Assembly: GCA_037447655.1 (NCBI GenBank)
Contig: JBBHKE010002952.1
Location: forward strand, 140,091 to 204,090
From: Zygnema cylindricum
Lineage: Eukaryota > Streptophyta > Zygnematophyceae > Zygnematales > Zygnemataceae
Length of the DNA stretch: 64,000 nucleotides
Reading direction: 5' to 3'
Shown: in pieces, positions 43,803-56,321 of the stretch
Numbering within the stretch: position 1 is the first letter of the stretch
Layout of the letters: every line of letters begins with the position of its first letter
Translations under genes and position numbers: made by a program
The notes under the pieces: generated by a model
The model's database searches: none
Seen by the model: only the letters and a program-made list of their open reading frames with translations
What the model was told of the DNA's origin: nothing

Positions 43803-46800
43803 CTAAGATTATCACTCCTTGTTCTACACTTCCATCACTTACTTTCTTCAAGTCCATGGGAGTGGTACAACTGTTTTTTTTTTTCCATCTTGAATTTCTC
43901 AAGCATATTACCTATTGCTTCTTTCCGAGTAAGTCTAATGATCCTTTTCCCCCTATCTCTCTCCATTTGGGTTCCAAAAATATATCTTGCCTCCCCTAAA
44001 TCCTTCATGTCAAATTTGCTTCTAAGATCTTTCTTTAACTTATTGATCTTTTCCAAAGACTTACTTAACACCAGCACATCATCCACATAAATTGCAATAA
44101 AAATCACACCATTCTCATCTTCAAACATATAGATAGAATGGTCAGAGCTGATCTGGATATAACGCAGACCAGTGAGAAACTCATCTAGTTTGTTATTCCA
44201 CTATCGGGGAGCCTGCTTCAGTTCATATAAGGACTTTATGAGCTTACAGACTTTGCTATCTTCTCCTTCCTCCACGAACCCCTCTGGTTGCCGCATGAAT
44301 TTTTTTTCCTCTAACTCACCATTAAGAAAGGCGATTTTAATATCCATCTAGTGTATTTCCATGTCTTCCGCTGCCGCTAGACTGAGGAGAATTGTAACAG
44401 GGTTACAGAATTGGGTACTTAGTGGCTGAAGCTAGGCTGCTATAGTTGCGATTTCAGAGCAGCGCAGTTGCGGTTCCAGATCAGCGTAGCTGCGATTCCG
44501 GACCAGCGCAGCATAGCAGCATAGCAACTTGGTAGCGGAGCAGCGCAGCATAGCAACTTAGTAGCGCAGCAGCGCAGCATAGCAACGCCGCAGAATGTAG
44601 ATGGAACTGTATAATTCTAGAAGGAAGTTTTGGATAAGTCTCGGTTGGCCGCGAAGGTCCACGTGTACAGTTGTAAAGTACTAGGTTGACTAGCAGTTAG
44701 CTAGTTTAAATAGGCGAGTAGACCTAGTGAATGGGACACCTGAACTAGACCTACACAGCTAGCGCAACCTTGTACTCTCTCTCAAGTAATAAAGCTTAAC
44801 CTTGTCTGTGAGTTCTGTGTATTCATACTGTTGCTACGGAAAGATCCTTGGTGTTTTCCGTTGTGCACTGTAACGTGTTGTGGTGTATCTTGCCCCATTT
44901 ACAAGAATCCTTACTGATGGGAACCGAACAACTAGAGCAAAAGTCTCCTCATAGTCAATAGGACTATGAAAAGTTTCTAGTAGATCTCTTGTATCTCGGA
45001 TCTCCCTTGAATCTGCAATCACTATTTCATTCATGTTCATTTCCAGAAAAACCGAGTTCTCCTCATTGTCGGACTCAAAAGTGATTCTTATCTTCTTGGT
45101 ATATTTAAAAGGGTCAAATGACTTCCCTTCATCCATGAAAACTATGTGCTTGACCAGAATGATATCTTGCTTTGCTAAGTCATAGACTCAATATCCCTTG
45201 AAATCCTCATCATATCCTAAAAAGTATCCAATTTTTCCCTTAGCATCTAGTTTCCAATTTTTCCTATCCGTATCAAGACTGTAAACTTGGCTACCGAATA
45301 CTTTAAGGTGAGAGATATCTAGTTTCCTTCCAACCCATCTCTCATAAGGTGTCATTCCTTTTACGGCTGAGGTTAGGACTCTATTATTAATGTAGTCAGC
45401 ACAGTTCATGGCTTCTGCCCAAAATCTATTTCCTATTTTCTTGTCGGCCAAGATATTGCATACACTATCCCCTAGTGTTTGGTTCAACCTTTCAGCTACC
45501 CCATTTTGTTTCGGGTTATATGGTAAAGTTTTCTGGTGCTGAACTCCCTCATCTCTCAAGCATTCCTCAAAGTGTTTAGAGGTATATTCTCCCATATTAT
45601 TCATCCTTATTCTCTTAATGGGGGTTCCATACAACTTCTCACTCCAGGCTTTAAAGTAAGTTGGTGTTTCAGACTTTGTTTTTAGGAAATATACTCTAGA
45701 GTATCAAGACCAGTCATCAGTTATTGTCAACATAAACCTCTTCCCTCTGATTTAAGGTACTTTTGCATGTTCCCAAATATCTGTGTGGACGAGATCTAGT
45801 ACTTTCTCACCCCTATATGTGGCGACTATGGGAAAGGGAAGTTTGTGAGCCTTACCTTGAGCACAACCAATACAATCCTCCAACATTTAATTATCCCCAA
45901 ATTGAATGCCTTTTACTACACCAAGCTTCTTCATTTCCCTCAGCCTTTCAAAATGCACATGCCCCTACCGCTTATGCCAAATCATCAACTTGGAACACCA
46001 ACATTGTAAGCATTGTTCTTTTCATTACTCGGGTTAAGCCTAAACATTCCTTGGCTACCCTTATCTGCCGTGAAGTAGACTTCATCCCCATACTTAGCTG
46101 TAAAGACTCCCTTTCTAGTAAAGGTATCAAACTCTTTATCATCTAACACAGACGTAGAGACAAGATTTTTACTGAGTTCAGGAATGTATAGTACATCTAA
46201 GAAGGTGAGTATAGAATTCTTACCCTTCACTAAGATTTTCACATCTATTGACCCCACTAGATTTGTAATAACCACTCTCCCATCCCCATAATCTATCTCT
46301 ACAGTAGGGATCTTTCTTAGCTTAGTAATGTGGTGCTTATCACGACACATATGCATAGATGCACCTGAGTCCATGATCCATCCTTCCTGTGGAGCTTCTT
46401 TTATTGCTCCGAGAGCACACTTTTGTTTCCGAGGGATCTCCTTCTCCTGTATACTCTAGTCAAGAAGAAGCTCCCCATCCTCCTCATCAGAGGACTCGTC
46501 CGCGGTCTCTAATTTCACTTTTGTGACCACGAGTGCCTTCTTCTTCCCTCCGGAAGAACCCCCTCCAAGGTGGTCGTGGAGCCTTAGCTCTGACAGCTTG
46601 ACACAATCCGCTATGAACTGTTCCTACTTTTTGCAAAAGTGACAAAGACCTTTTGGGGGCCTCGTTCCTCTAGACTGATCTCTCTCTCCTTTGTACGGTT
46701 TCTTCGGATCCTTCCCTCACCAGTTTGCTCTTGCAGCTAGAGCTTGGATGCTCTTTCCCCCTCTCCTAATCTCAATTGTCTTCTCCTGCACCAGTATCAT

Positions 46801-46880
46801 CCAGACAACTGTGTTCCACTTCCATGAACTGTCAATCATTTCATGTACTCGATACACTATGTTTTCATACTCGTTGATAA
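43803..46880 (-). mobile_element. Ty1/copia fragment, minus strand
   Basis: On the minus strand the order is gag end with a zinc knuckle (CHFCKK near 46650), protease (WIMDSGASMHMC, about 46375), GAG-pre-integrase (CIGCAQGKAHK, about 45860), integrase (45634-45188, with NGVAERLNQTL and FLGYDEDFKGY), then reverse transcriptase (44960-43835, with [20 protein letters not shown] and YVDDVLVLS). This order, integrase before reverse transcriptase, defines Ty1/copia. Stops in several places and the loss of both LTRs make it a dead fragment. A solo LTR splits the reverse transcriptase at 44393-44903. Confidence 0.88.
44393..44903 (+). mobile_element. solo LTR inserted in copia reverse transcriptase
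   Basis: The 511-bp insert begins TGTAACAG and ends ATTTACA. It is flanked by AGAAT at 44388-44392 and 44904-44908, a perfect 5-bp target duplication. Removing it rejoins the copia reading frame. It holds CAGCGCAGCATAG units (44470-44585), a TTTAAATAGG TATA-like box near 44704 and AATAAAGC near 44790. These are what an LTR promoter and polyadenylation site would need. Confidence 0.88.
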
Positions 46881-46922
46881 TCGTCAATATAAGATGGGCA
46901 CCCTATAGGGTGGGCCCAGAAC

Positions 46923-49900
46923 ATGCAATTTTGTGCCCTCCATTGGACTACAAAACTCGAGAGTAAAGCACGTGCTCAATGGAGGGTGAATGATATCGCA
47001 GCAACGACCGGTTTGATGACAAATTGCACTTCTTTCGTGCTTGATCATTTCCTCGCTCACCGCACGGCTTATGAGTGTTGGCAAGCACTTGAGGAGCAAT
47101 ATGAGAAAGGCGTTGAGAACAAGGGTCAATATGTTTATACGGACTTTATGAATTGTAAAATCAAACCAAATGAAGTGATGGATGATGTCGTGAAGCGCTT
47201 CAATTTTATACTCGAGCAATTACTCAACAATGGTCGAGTTATCTTGTATGCGGATAAATAAAGCGTTTTTCTTAACGCTTTACCGGACAAGTTTTTGCAT
47301 CTTAAAGCTATTTTACGAGCGAAGGCGGATAACACCTTTGGATTTACCGCCAATTTTATCAAAATGTCGGAGGGAAATCCATCGACTTCTTCAAGTGGTG
47401 GAGATGGAGTTCTCAACTGTACTACTCCCGAAACCTCGGATCTTTGCTATGCCGGTGGTAGAGGAGGTGGTAGAGGAGGCGGCACGAGAGGTGGTGGCGG
47501 CTGAGGCAACAAGAGGGAGCAAGGCCGTCCACCGAAGGCCCTTTCAGGTCTTTCCAATGTGACATGATACCGATGTAACCGGCTTGGACATTTATCTTCC
47601 TCTTGTCCAGATAAGGACAAGCAATGTCATTTTTATGGTAAGTGGGGGCATACGAGTCCTCAATGTTATGCGAAGAGTGGAGATTCTGGAGGTGGAAGAG
47701 GAGGTAGAAGAGGTGATAGAGGCGGTTGAGGTGACGGCCGAGGAGGAGGCCTCGGTGGTGGTCGTGGTTATGGTAATGCAAATTACTTTGACTATGGCAA
47801 TGAAACCAGTGATGTTTTCCCAGTTGTTAACCTTAGCCTTGATTCGGTGAGAATGAAGGAAATTTGGAGAAAGAGTGGATTATTGATACGGGGGCATCCC
47901 ACCATGTTTGCATGGATGCCACTTTGTTTGATGACATGAAAGAACTTACGGTTCTATAGTTTATTACGATTGCAATCGGCCATGTCATTTCGATTGGAAC
48001 GGTTGGCACTGTTTGGCTTGATCTCCTTTCATGGGATATTGATGGGAAGGAGAAATCGACAGAGTATCGTCTTCAAAATACTCTTTACATTCCGGACGGT
48101 TCGGTCAATTTGTTAAGTGTTCCACAAATCCACCGGATTGGTGGAAGCTTACTTGCGAGAGGTGATCAATCTACAGAGATTTGGTATGAGAATGGGAATG
48201 TAATTGGAGAAAGAGTTGTAACGGATGCGAATCATAGTCGGCTCTTATAAAGGAGGCCGAAATCTAAATTCCCACCGAAGGAATTTCACATCAAATTTCG
48301 GAGTTGAAATGCAATCTTACCTTATGGCATCATCGGATGTGTCAAACATCCGAGGTAAGTTTGAAGAAGATGATTCATCATTTTTCGGTAAGGGGTTTGG
48401 ACCTCGCACCCGGTGAGAAGGTGAACGGATGCGGAGGATGTAGCAGAGGACGTCAAATTCGAAAATCCCATCCGAATAAAGACATCAAGCATCGAGCTCA
48501 AAATCCTTTGGAGGTTGTTCACAACGATCTTTGTGGGCATATTAAACTTGAGACAAATGGAGGTAATAAGTATACTTTGGTGATTGTTGATGGCTTCTCC
48601 CGGAAGTCATAGGTGTATTTATTGAAAAAGAAATCGGATTCATTTGAAAAAATTTAAAGAACGGCATGTATTGGCCGAGAGGCAAATTGATAAGAAGCTT
48701 TAGTCCATTCGGTCGGACAATAGAGGGGAGTTTGTTGTTTTGGAGAGGTATTGTAAGGAGTGGGGGATAAGGCATCAATTCATGGCGCCTTTTTCTCCGG
48801 AGTCAAATGGAGTGGCCGAGAGGAAAAATCGTACCTTACAAGATATGGTCATTGCAATTCGTTCATAGCTCCGGACGAGAGATGTTTTTGTGGGGAGATG
48901 CAATTCTTACGGCCAATTACATTTGCAAGCGGAGACTCACTTCGATTTCTGAAAGTAAAATATCGGAGGAATTGTGGTGTGGAAGAAAGCCCACGGTTCA
49001 TCATTTGAGAATTTGGGGATGTCATGCTACGGTTTATGTGGAATCAATTAAGAGGAACGAGAAATTTGCACAAAGGAGTTGGTTGGGAATTTTTTTTGGT
49101 TATAGTGCGAAGGGGAATTTGTACCGAGTATATGATCCGGCTCGTCACACCGTGGAGGAATCTCGGAATGTGGATTTTCATGAGGATCTCAAATTTGCCA
49201 TGAATTCCGTTGGGAAATTTTAAAAAAAAATGGATTTTTATGAGGAGAGTGAAATTGAGAATTTTCCGTATATTGGGGATTTGAAATCCGATGAAGAACC
49301 GAACCTAAAAACTCAAAAAAAAGAAATTGGGGAAACCGGTTGAGATTCAATTTGAAAGAAAGAGTAACAGATCTTTGGATTCCCGAGTGCCTTCGGATAT
49401 TTGGAATTCTCAAAGCTCTGAATAAATCGAGTGAGAAGGAAATTGAAATTGAATCTGAGGAAGAGAGAGAGGAAAAGGAGGAGGAGCAAGTTATTAGGAG
49501 GAGCTCTCGGAGTACAAAGGGGAAGAAAACGAAGAAACTCACGATCAAAAAGGGGAAAATGCATCAAATTCGCATTATTTTCTTTCCAATGCTAAGGAGA
49601 CGGAGTTTCTTTTGTAGCAATCACTTACGAAAAATATGACCGGCAACCCTTAAATTTATGTCGAGGCTACAAGGCCGGTTGATTGGGAGAGTAAGTGGAA
49701 ACTGGCGTGGGAGAAAGAATTTAAATCGGTGGTTGAAAATCGAACTTTTTAGGAGGTAAAATTACCGGAGGGGAAAAAGGCGATTGATGCAAAGTGGGTC
49801 TTTAAGACCAAAACAGGAGCTTCGGGTGAAATTATTAAGTACAAGGCGAGGCTTGTTTATAAGGGATTCCAACAACGTGGGGGAATTGATTTTAAGGAGA

Positions 49901-51554
49901 CTTATGCTCCCATGGTGAAGTTCTACTCACTATGGATTATTATTGCACTTGCAGCGATGTGGAAAAAGCACGTCCATCAAATAGACGTGGAAACCGCGTT
50001 TTTAAATCGTGAGTTGGAGGAAGAGGTGTATATGAAGGTACCAGAAGGGGTGTCTCCTTTACAGGAAGGAAATGTATGGCGTTTGGGAAAGTCCTTATAT
50101 GGTTTGAAACAGGCGCCACGCACGTGGTATTTGAGACTTCATCAAGTACTATTGAAATTCGGATTTGTACAGACTACGTCAGTTTCTAGAGTTTATATGA
50201 AATTTTGAGGAAGAAGATTTTGTCGACGTTCCATATCAGGAGGAGGTTAATTCACTTATGTACCTTAGCGTTGGTTCTCGTCCAGATATTTGGGCCGCGG
50301 TTTCCATCGTCAGTCGTTATTGTCACGAGCCAAAGAAGGCGCATTGGGAGACCGTACGACGTATCTTTCGATATTTAGTTGGTACGATTGATCTTGGACT
50401 TTTGTTTACTTCTGACAAAAAATCTTTGGAGTGTGTGGGGTATTGTGACGCGGATTGGAGGCGGCGACTTTGATTCAAGTAAGTCCACGTCAGAGTACAT
50501 ATTTATTTTTGGAGGAGCCGTAATCTCGTGGAGTTGTAGGCTACTACCTACGGTTGCGTTGAGTTCCACAAAATTTGGGTATATGGTTGCGTGTCATGCA
50601 GCTAAGGCATCGATTTGGACTAAGGAGATGTTACGTGAGTTAAGCGTTCTTATTGGTTGTATGATGATTTATTCTGACAGCATGAGTTCGATGGCGTTGG
50701 CGAAAATCCAGTGTTTCACAAGAGGACGAAACATATCAAGATCCAATGGCATTTTGTAAGAGATATGGTTACGGCAAACGAGATTGTATTTTTGCGCACC
50801 AACAAAAGAGGAGGCGGCGGATTTTCTGACGAAAGCAGCTACGCATCATGTATTTGAGAGGGGGCGACCAAAATTTGGATTATTTTGAAATGTTTGGCGA
50901 TTCCGACAATAAGAGGAGGATTGTTGGGTTATTATCGTTTCGCGGTATTTTCGCGAAGCGACATACTAACATTTATTTGTTAGACGTGAAGTATCACGTC
51001 ATCATACAAAATGTACGACGTAGTTTCGCGGCGGTACTTTTGTTATCGGCGAACGAAGTGTACTATTTCGTTTCGCGTCACTTTATGTTTTCGTGCGCAG
51101 GTGTCTCATTTTGCTTGTAGGTGTATTCGTGTGACGACACGTGTTTAAGTCAACGTTTGGAGTTTGTCTTTTCGAAGGAAGAAAGTGCATGCTAGTTTCT
51201 TCGTGGAAACGTCGTTGTAGTGTGCACAATCAACTAGAGACAGACTTCGTCGCTACGCTAAGTCTTGCTTGTCTTACCTTGTTGTCTCTTAGTGCAGAGT
51301 AGCGAGTATATAGGCAGCAGTGTACATGTGCAAATATTGTATCTTATCAAATAATTTATCTTAGATGATTAACCTTGGAGTAAGAGATTATTTAAAGAAG
51401 AGAGAAGTGAGATGATGTAAAGAGGCTTCGGCCAAGAACACTTATAAATCTTTTTGGTTGAATATTCCTTTTGTCTTTTATGAGCTTCCGTTGTGTAATG
51501 ATTTATGTTTTGTGATTTTTTTTTGAGTGAATGTCTTTTGCTTAAGATCCAACA
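46923..51554 (+). mobile_element. degenerate Ty1/copia retrotransposon with 3' LTR
   Basis: The plus-strand order is gag (AYECWQALEEQYEKG, 47069), Gly/Arg-rich linker and zinc knuckle region (47450-47720), protease (EWIIDTGASHHVC, about 47873), integrase pieces (NPLEVVHNDLCGHIK, about 48505), reverse transcriptase (IDFKETYAPMVKF, 49889; FLNRELEEEVYMKV; KSLYGLKQAPRTW) and RNase H (VGSRPDIWAAVS, CDADW, about 50270-50460). The stretch with the YVDD box between 50205 and 50225 is deleted. The frame is broken by many stops. The 3' LTR follows at 50922. No 5' LTR or primer site is seen before 46923. Confidence 0.88.
50922..51554 (+). repeat. 3' LTR of the plus-strand copia element
   Basis: A purine tract (AAGAGGAGGAT) precedes TGTTGGGTTATT at 50922. 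The LTR ends GATCCAACA at 51554, so the ends are TGTTGG and CCAACA. The length is 633 bp. A TATATAGG box lies near 51307. Confidence 0.82.
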
Positions 51555-52553
51555 TTAGATGGACGGAAAACATGATTGCATAAGGTAGGCAATGGCCGCA
51601 AGGTTTTTCCTTTTCCAAGTTTGTCAAAGGATGGAAGCGTCTCCTCTCTATTTACCACCTTTCATAGGTGACGTAACATCAATTGCGTCTTGATATACTT
51701 ATTCCAAGAAGCAAAATTACTCCTATTGAATATAACTGTTTCCCCCGATATAGAATGTAAGTTTTTTTGTTGTCCATTTTCTTTATCCAAATCCAAATCG
51801 TTGTCGATGAAGATTGTCCCCTATCTGAAATCTTTATTTGGACCATTATTGTCATCCTTCCCATCGGGATCATCACCATTTGGACCGGGCTCTGGAACTT
51901 CTTGTACATGATATTTGAGAATCGTTGATCCATACAAATGAGTAGCTTATCAAATAGAGAGCTTAAACTCTCATTGGCGACAACGCTTCCTCCATTGTTC
52001 TCTTACTTAGGAGGCACGAGTGAAGGAGGAACATCAAAGCTGAAACCAACTTCAGCTGTGGCCGAGGGGGATCTTGTGGTCCTCGGTTTCCAAAGAAGTG
52101 AAGGAAGATGAGGAAAGAGTGAATGGGGAAGAATGAGAGAAGGGAACAAGTCTTGTAAAAGGCTTTGACCATTTTTGTTGTAAAATATCTTTTTGCCCAT
52201 ATTGTGTTTATTTTGTGTGATTCCGTTGCATACCCTATTTTGGTGTTTCTTTCAAAATTTTGTGGCGATATTAAATTATGTGTATTTTTCTCCATTATAA
52301 CGAAAAGCCTTTGAGTACGGCTACAAGTAAAAAAATCGACCAATATAATCTCGTTATTCGCTCTCATTATTACATACGAGAGAGCTAACGAAGGGCTCGT
52401 CGTTTAGCGTTTTTCTCTTCTTAGGTGTGAAGCATTTTTTAACAGTAAGACCGGTTTTGTACGGCAAAGTTGCATAGGTTTACCGCACTCTTCAAATTTT
52501 ACTTCGAAAGTGCTTCTTCAAATATGTTTCTCCATTTTTCTAGTATGAAACAC
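51555..52553. other. no recognised gene
   Basis: A 134-codon minus frame (51963-52367) has no known domain. The sequence is AT-rich and looks like repeat debris flanking the copia element. Confidence 0.4.
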
Positions 52554-53172
52554 TACACCGCGAATCGTAATTGGAGTAAATAACGCTAATCCGGTTGCCC
52601 TAAATTTCGACTCTATCATCGTAAATAGAGTAAATGATTATAATTTTTTCATTATTCTATTTAAGGTAAGGTTTAATTAGCGTAAAAAAATATAATATAG
52701 CTTCGTTTTAAATAGTGTGGATTACGAACGACGTCCGACCGTGCAAAATTGTACCTTTATAAGTAAAAAGGTACAAATAACGATTTAATAGAAACGCGCT
52801 CGCACGTGACATCGCACTAATCAAAAAATCAATCACATCGAAAAAAGTCGTTCGCATAACTCTCGTCCGTCGAGAGCATCGTCGTCAGTGTGAACATTAA
52901 CCGACGTTCAGCGCTACAAATAGTTATAACGTCATAATGACGTCAAAACTATACGCAGTGACAGATTTTGTACATCTACGCAATTTAGTGTTCATAATTT
53001 CAGCGCAGATAATTATAGCCGACATAACCCAATATAGAGTACTTGAATAAATTAGAGTAAACTTCCTCTGTGAAAAAGTTTTTTCACATAAATTAGAGTT
53101 CATTACTCTAATTGTTTTTTTTTGTTTTTTTACTCTAATTTTTTCATTACTCTAATTACGATTCGCCGTGTA
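52554..53172. mobile_element. MITE, TACACCGCGAATCG family, copy 2
   Basis: It has the same ends and the same internal order as 12028-12647 and is one base shorter. The right end reads CGATTCGCCGTGTA, one base off the consensus. The similar length and alignable interior show that both come from one family. Confidence 0.82.
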
Positions 53173-53175
53173 CTG

Positions 53176-53376
53176 TACACCTTGAATCGTTATTAGCCTT
53201 ATGTACTCTATATAGGCACCCCAAAATTTTGACATTGATACCTTAAATATAATAAAGTACACTATTTAAGGACGTGGACCATGATTTGCCACGTCTTCTG
53301 GCACTAAATTAGAATGAATGGCGCTAATTTCTTCTTTACACTAATATTTTCTATACGCTAATAACAATTCAGTGTA
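53176..53376. mobile_element. small MITE next to copy 2 of the larger family
   Basis: The ends TACACCTTGAATCGTTATTA and GCTAATAACAATTCAGTGTA are imperfect inverted repeats. They resemble the TACACCGCGAATCGTAATTA ends of the neighbouring element. The 201-bp element starts three bases after the previous one ends. Confidence 0.72.
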
Positions 53377-53953
53377 CTACAATGCGAAAAATTACCTTAA
53401 TAAACTTGTGACTTCTACATGTATGTTTGTGCAAACCGTACAACTATAACGTCTGCCTCGAAAGCACAACCATCCAGCTCTAATAGAATCCCATGTGGTC
53501 AATACCGTAACACCCGGAATTACGCAAAGAGCTGTACGAATAGGGCACCTAAAAAGGAGGGGATTTTCCAAAGCGTGGAGAGCATCTTTCTTCGCAGCCC
53601 CATTGGGCCACCTCTGCTGCCCTTTGTATGGAAATCTCAGTTTTGACAGACAGATGCTTTTCTGACGAGAATCGGACGGTTGATGTTAGTATGCACCAAA
53701 AACGCGCGAATGGAGCCGAACTTTTGTCTTCACCAAGCGTCATTTAATAGCCCTCGTAATCTGCAGTGTGACGGCGGAAGAAACAAACCTGTCTGTCCGT
53801 CTAATCTTCCCGTTTTCTTTAATAACCGGCCACCTCGGCACTTGCAAAGTCAGCGCCAGGTCGGACACCTCTTTAACGTACGACAGATGTTTTTGAATCT
53901 CTTCGACCTCGTTCTAGACGCCACCTCACCTTAAAATACGCGTATTACTTCGC

Positions 53954-54074
53954 CACGTGTTCTTGGCACTCGCATATTCTGACGTGGCTTTCACTGCAAG
54001 TAAATGTAACTGCAAAACCACGTCACTGCCGGAGCAAAAAATTGAATACGCTTTCGTACAGCTACGACACGTGG
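53954..54074 (+). promoter_or_regulatory. cluster of four ACGT (ABRE/G-box) elements
   Basis: GCCACGTGTT (53953), GACGTGGC (53981), CCACGTCA (54018) and GACACGTGG (54066) lie within 121 bp and 56-180 bp upstream of the TATA box. ACGTGGC is the core recognised by ABA-responsive bZIP factors. This suggests ABA or drought/desiccation control of the gene at 54318. Confidence 0.75.
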
Positions 54075-54129
54075 TATTTTAGGATTGGCCAAATGCTTGT
54101 AACGTCCCTTGTAGCAATTCTCCAGGATG

Positions 54130-54137
54130 TATATATA
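54130..54137 (+). promoter_or_regulatory. TATA box of the His/Gly-rich gene
   Basis: TATATATA lies just downstream of the ACGT cluster. The start of transcription would be near 54160, giving a leader of about 160 bases before the ATG at 54318. Confidence 0.65.
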
Positions 54138-54317
54138 GCAGGTTCACTCTACAGTATTGCAATATTGCAGCTTTCGTTTTACTTAGTCATTTCAGCAAAG
54201 AAATATCTCCAGGAAAAGCAATTTTTCTGCAGGAAGAGATTATTCCAAGCTTTTGAACCAACAGACAACAGATATTTTGAAAAGGATCTATAAAGGAGAA
54301 GAAGCAGGCATTTAAAT

Positions 54318-56321
54318 ATGGCATCTCAACAGTTGTATCCTCAGATGCAGGTAATTTTTCAGCTGAAAAATAACTTTTGATAGTTATTTTTAAAATAGGT
54401 TAATAGGTCAGTTCCAGAGTTTTTCTTAAGAGGTCAGATTATCATTTTAAGAGATAGTGGCTTTATTTCTTTGCCGCTTTATTTATTTTTATCACTTAAT
54501 CATTTGCTGCACGATAAACTGTTTCGTTTCTGATCTTTATTTACACAAAAGCTCTGTTTTAATTTACTGCTTTGTCATCCTATATTATTCTCTGCTTATT
54601 TACCGGGAAAAATGTATTTATAAATATATATTTACATACACGTGTAAGCATATGATACCGTTATTTTCACATTGTTGTTACTTCAATTTTTCTTCAATTT
54701 CTTTCTTAACTCTTTGACTCTTTTTTTAAACTTTTTGTCCCTTTATCCTTTTTTTTTCCCTTAACTCTTCTTTCCTTTTCTTAACTTCTCCCACAGGTTC
54801 AGCCTCTAGCTGAGCCTCAAACGACCGAAAAACCCCAAGGAGGAAGCCATGGCGACCAATCCTCTAACCACGGGAGCCGATGAAGTGGAAAAAAAGAAGA
54901 GAGGAGAAGGAGGAGAAGGAGGTCACGGCCATGGCCATGGCCGCCGTGACAAGGAAGGTGGCCATAACAACCATGGACATGGCCGCCATGGAAACGACTC
55001 AAAAGAAGGAGAGAGAGAAGGAGAGAGACAGCCTCGAAAAGCTCATGTTCTCGGAAAAGTTATCGATCTTGATGAGAAGGAGGCTCAAAAAGAACATGGG
55101 CATGGACACCATGGCCATGAGAAGGGTCTCAAGGAGCACCATGGAGAGGGCGAGGGAGAGGGAGGGAGGCGTGGAGGCCGTGGAGGCCATGGGGAGCATC
55201 GTGGAGGAAGACATGGAGAAGGGAGAGGCCATGGGAAGGAGGGAGGAGAGGGGAAGGGATGGGGTAAGGAACATAAGGGAGAGCATCACCATGGAGAGCA
55301 TGGTCATGAAGGGGGGAAGAGAGAGGGAAAGGTACACCAGGGAGAGAGAGAACTGAAGGGAGATACTCAGGATACTAGTTTGGTGAAAGATGGAACAGTT
55401 GGAGATCTTGCCGGAGCTACTGGTCATTATGAAGAGGGAGAGGGAGGGAAAGACCTTAAAAATGAGGGAGTTTATCAAGGACTGAAGAAAGATGGAGCCG
55501 TGGGAGATTTAGCAGAAGCCACAGGACTTCTCAGTGAAGGAGGGGGTCGAGGGAGAGGAGAGGGACACAGAGGAGGTCACCGAGGAGGAGGCCGAGGAGG
55601 AGGCCGAGGAGGGAAAGAGAGAGGGTTAGAGGAAGGTGGACCGAGAGAACATGGCCATAGTCATGAGCGTCATGGAAAAGAGGGAGGTCGTGGTGGACGA
55701 GGTAAGGGAAAGCGTGGAGGAGGAGAGAGAGAGAGGGAGGAGAGGGAAATATTTCTATCCCTGATCCCCCTGCCCAGCCTCATGCCTTGGGGCATCACGT
55801 GGGAGAGGAGGAAGCATCTGCTATGAAGGACGCTAACGAAGGAAAACCCACTGTAAGTTTTTGTCTTATCTGTCATTGAAATTGTTTTTGTTTTGTCTGT
55901 CAATGAAATTGATCTGTCATTAAGGTTGTTTTTAATTCGTTTGTTATTTAAACAATTTTTAATTTATCTGTCATAAAGTGTATTTAAATTTTTAGTGTTC
56001 CTTTTTTTGTTTGTTTTTGTTTTTAAGATAAGATTTGGAGGAGAAGGTTGGAGACTTGTATGTTTTCTTAATGTTTGTGGTTTTAATGCTGGTTTTACAT
56101 AATTTCAATCTTTCAAGTTTAATAATTTCTTTCACATTGTGAGAAATTGCATTGTTTCTTTGAAATTTCTTTTTTACGCTTCAGTACATGATAAAAGTAC
56201 TTTTTTAAACTACTGAATGGAAAGAAATGTGTTTAATCTGTGGTGTTTTTTGTTTATTTTGGTACAGCTGGCAGAAGAAATCAAGATAATGGCGGAGGAA
56301 AAACATACAGCTACAGAGTAA
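54318..56321 (+). CDS. His/Gly/Glu-rich hydrophilic protein, probably stress-induced
   Basis: Exon 1 (54318-54350) encodes MASQQLYPQMQ and ends at a GT donor. The main open stretch (54810-55826) encodes about 340 residues rich in His, Gly, Glu, Lys and Arg, with many HGHG and GHHGH units, and holds two related segments, LVKDGTVGDLAGATG and LKKDGAVGDLAEATG. The pattern is that of a disordered, metal-binding or LEA-like protein; no known domain was recognised. The reading is not settled. Acceptor 54796 joins exon 1 to a frame that stops soon, whereas acceptor 54809 (CTCTAG) keeps the long frame. At the end, exon 2 to donor 55853 and exon 3 (56268-56321, LAEEIKIMAEEKHTATE) is in a different frame from the long one. 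So either the stop is at 55826, or a frameshift occurs in the purine tract near 55740. Confidence 0.65.

Noticed and set aside
54999-55478. 159-codon minus-strand frame of Ser, Leu and Met
   Set aside because: It is the antisense shadow of the purine-rich His/Gly-rich exon.
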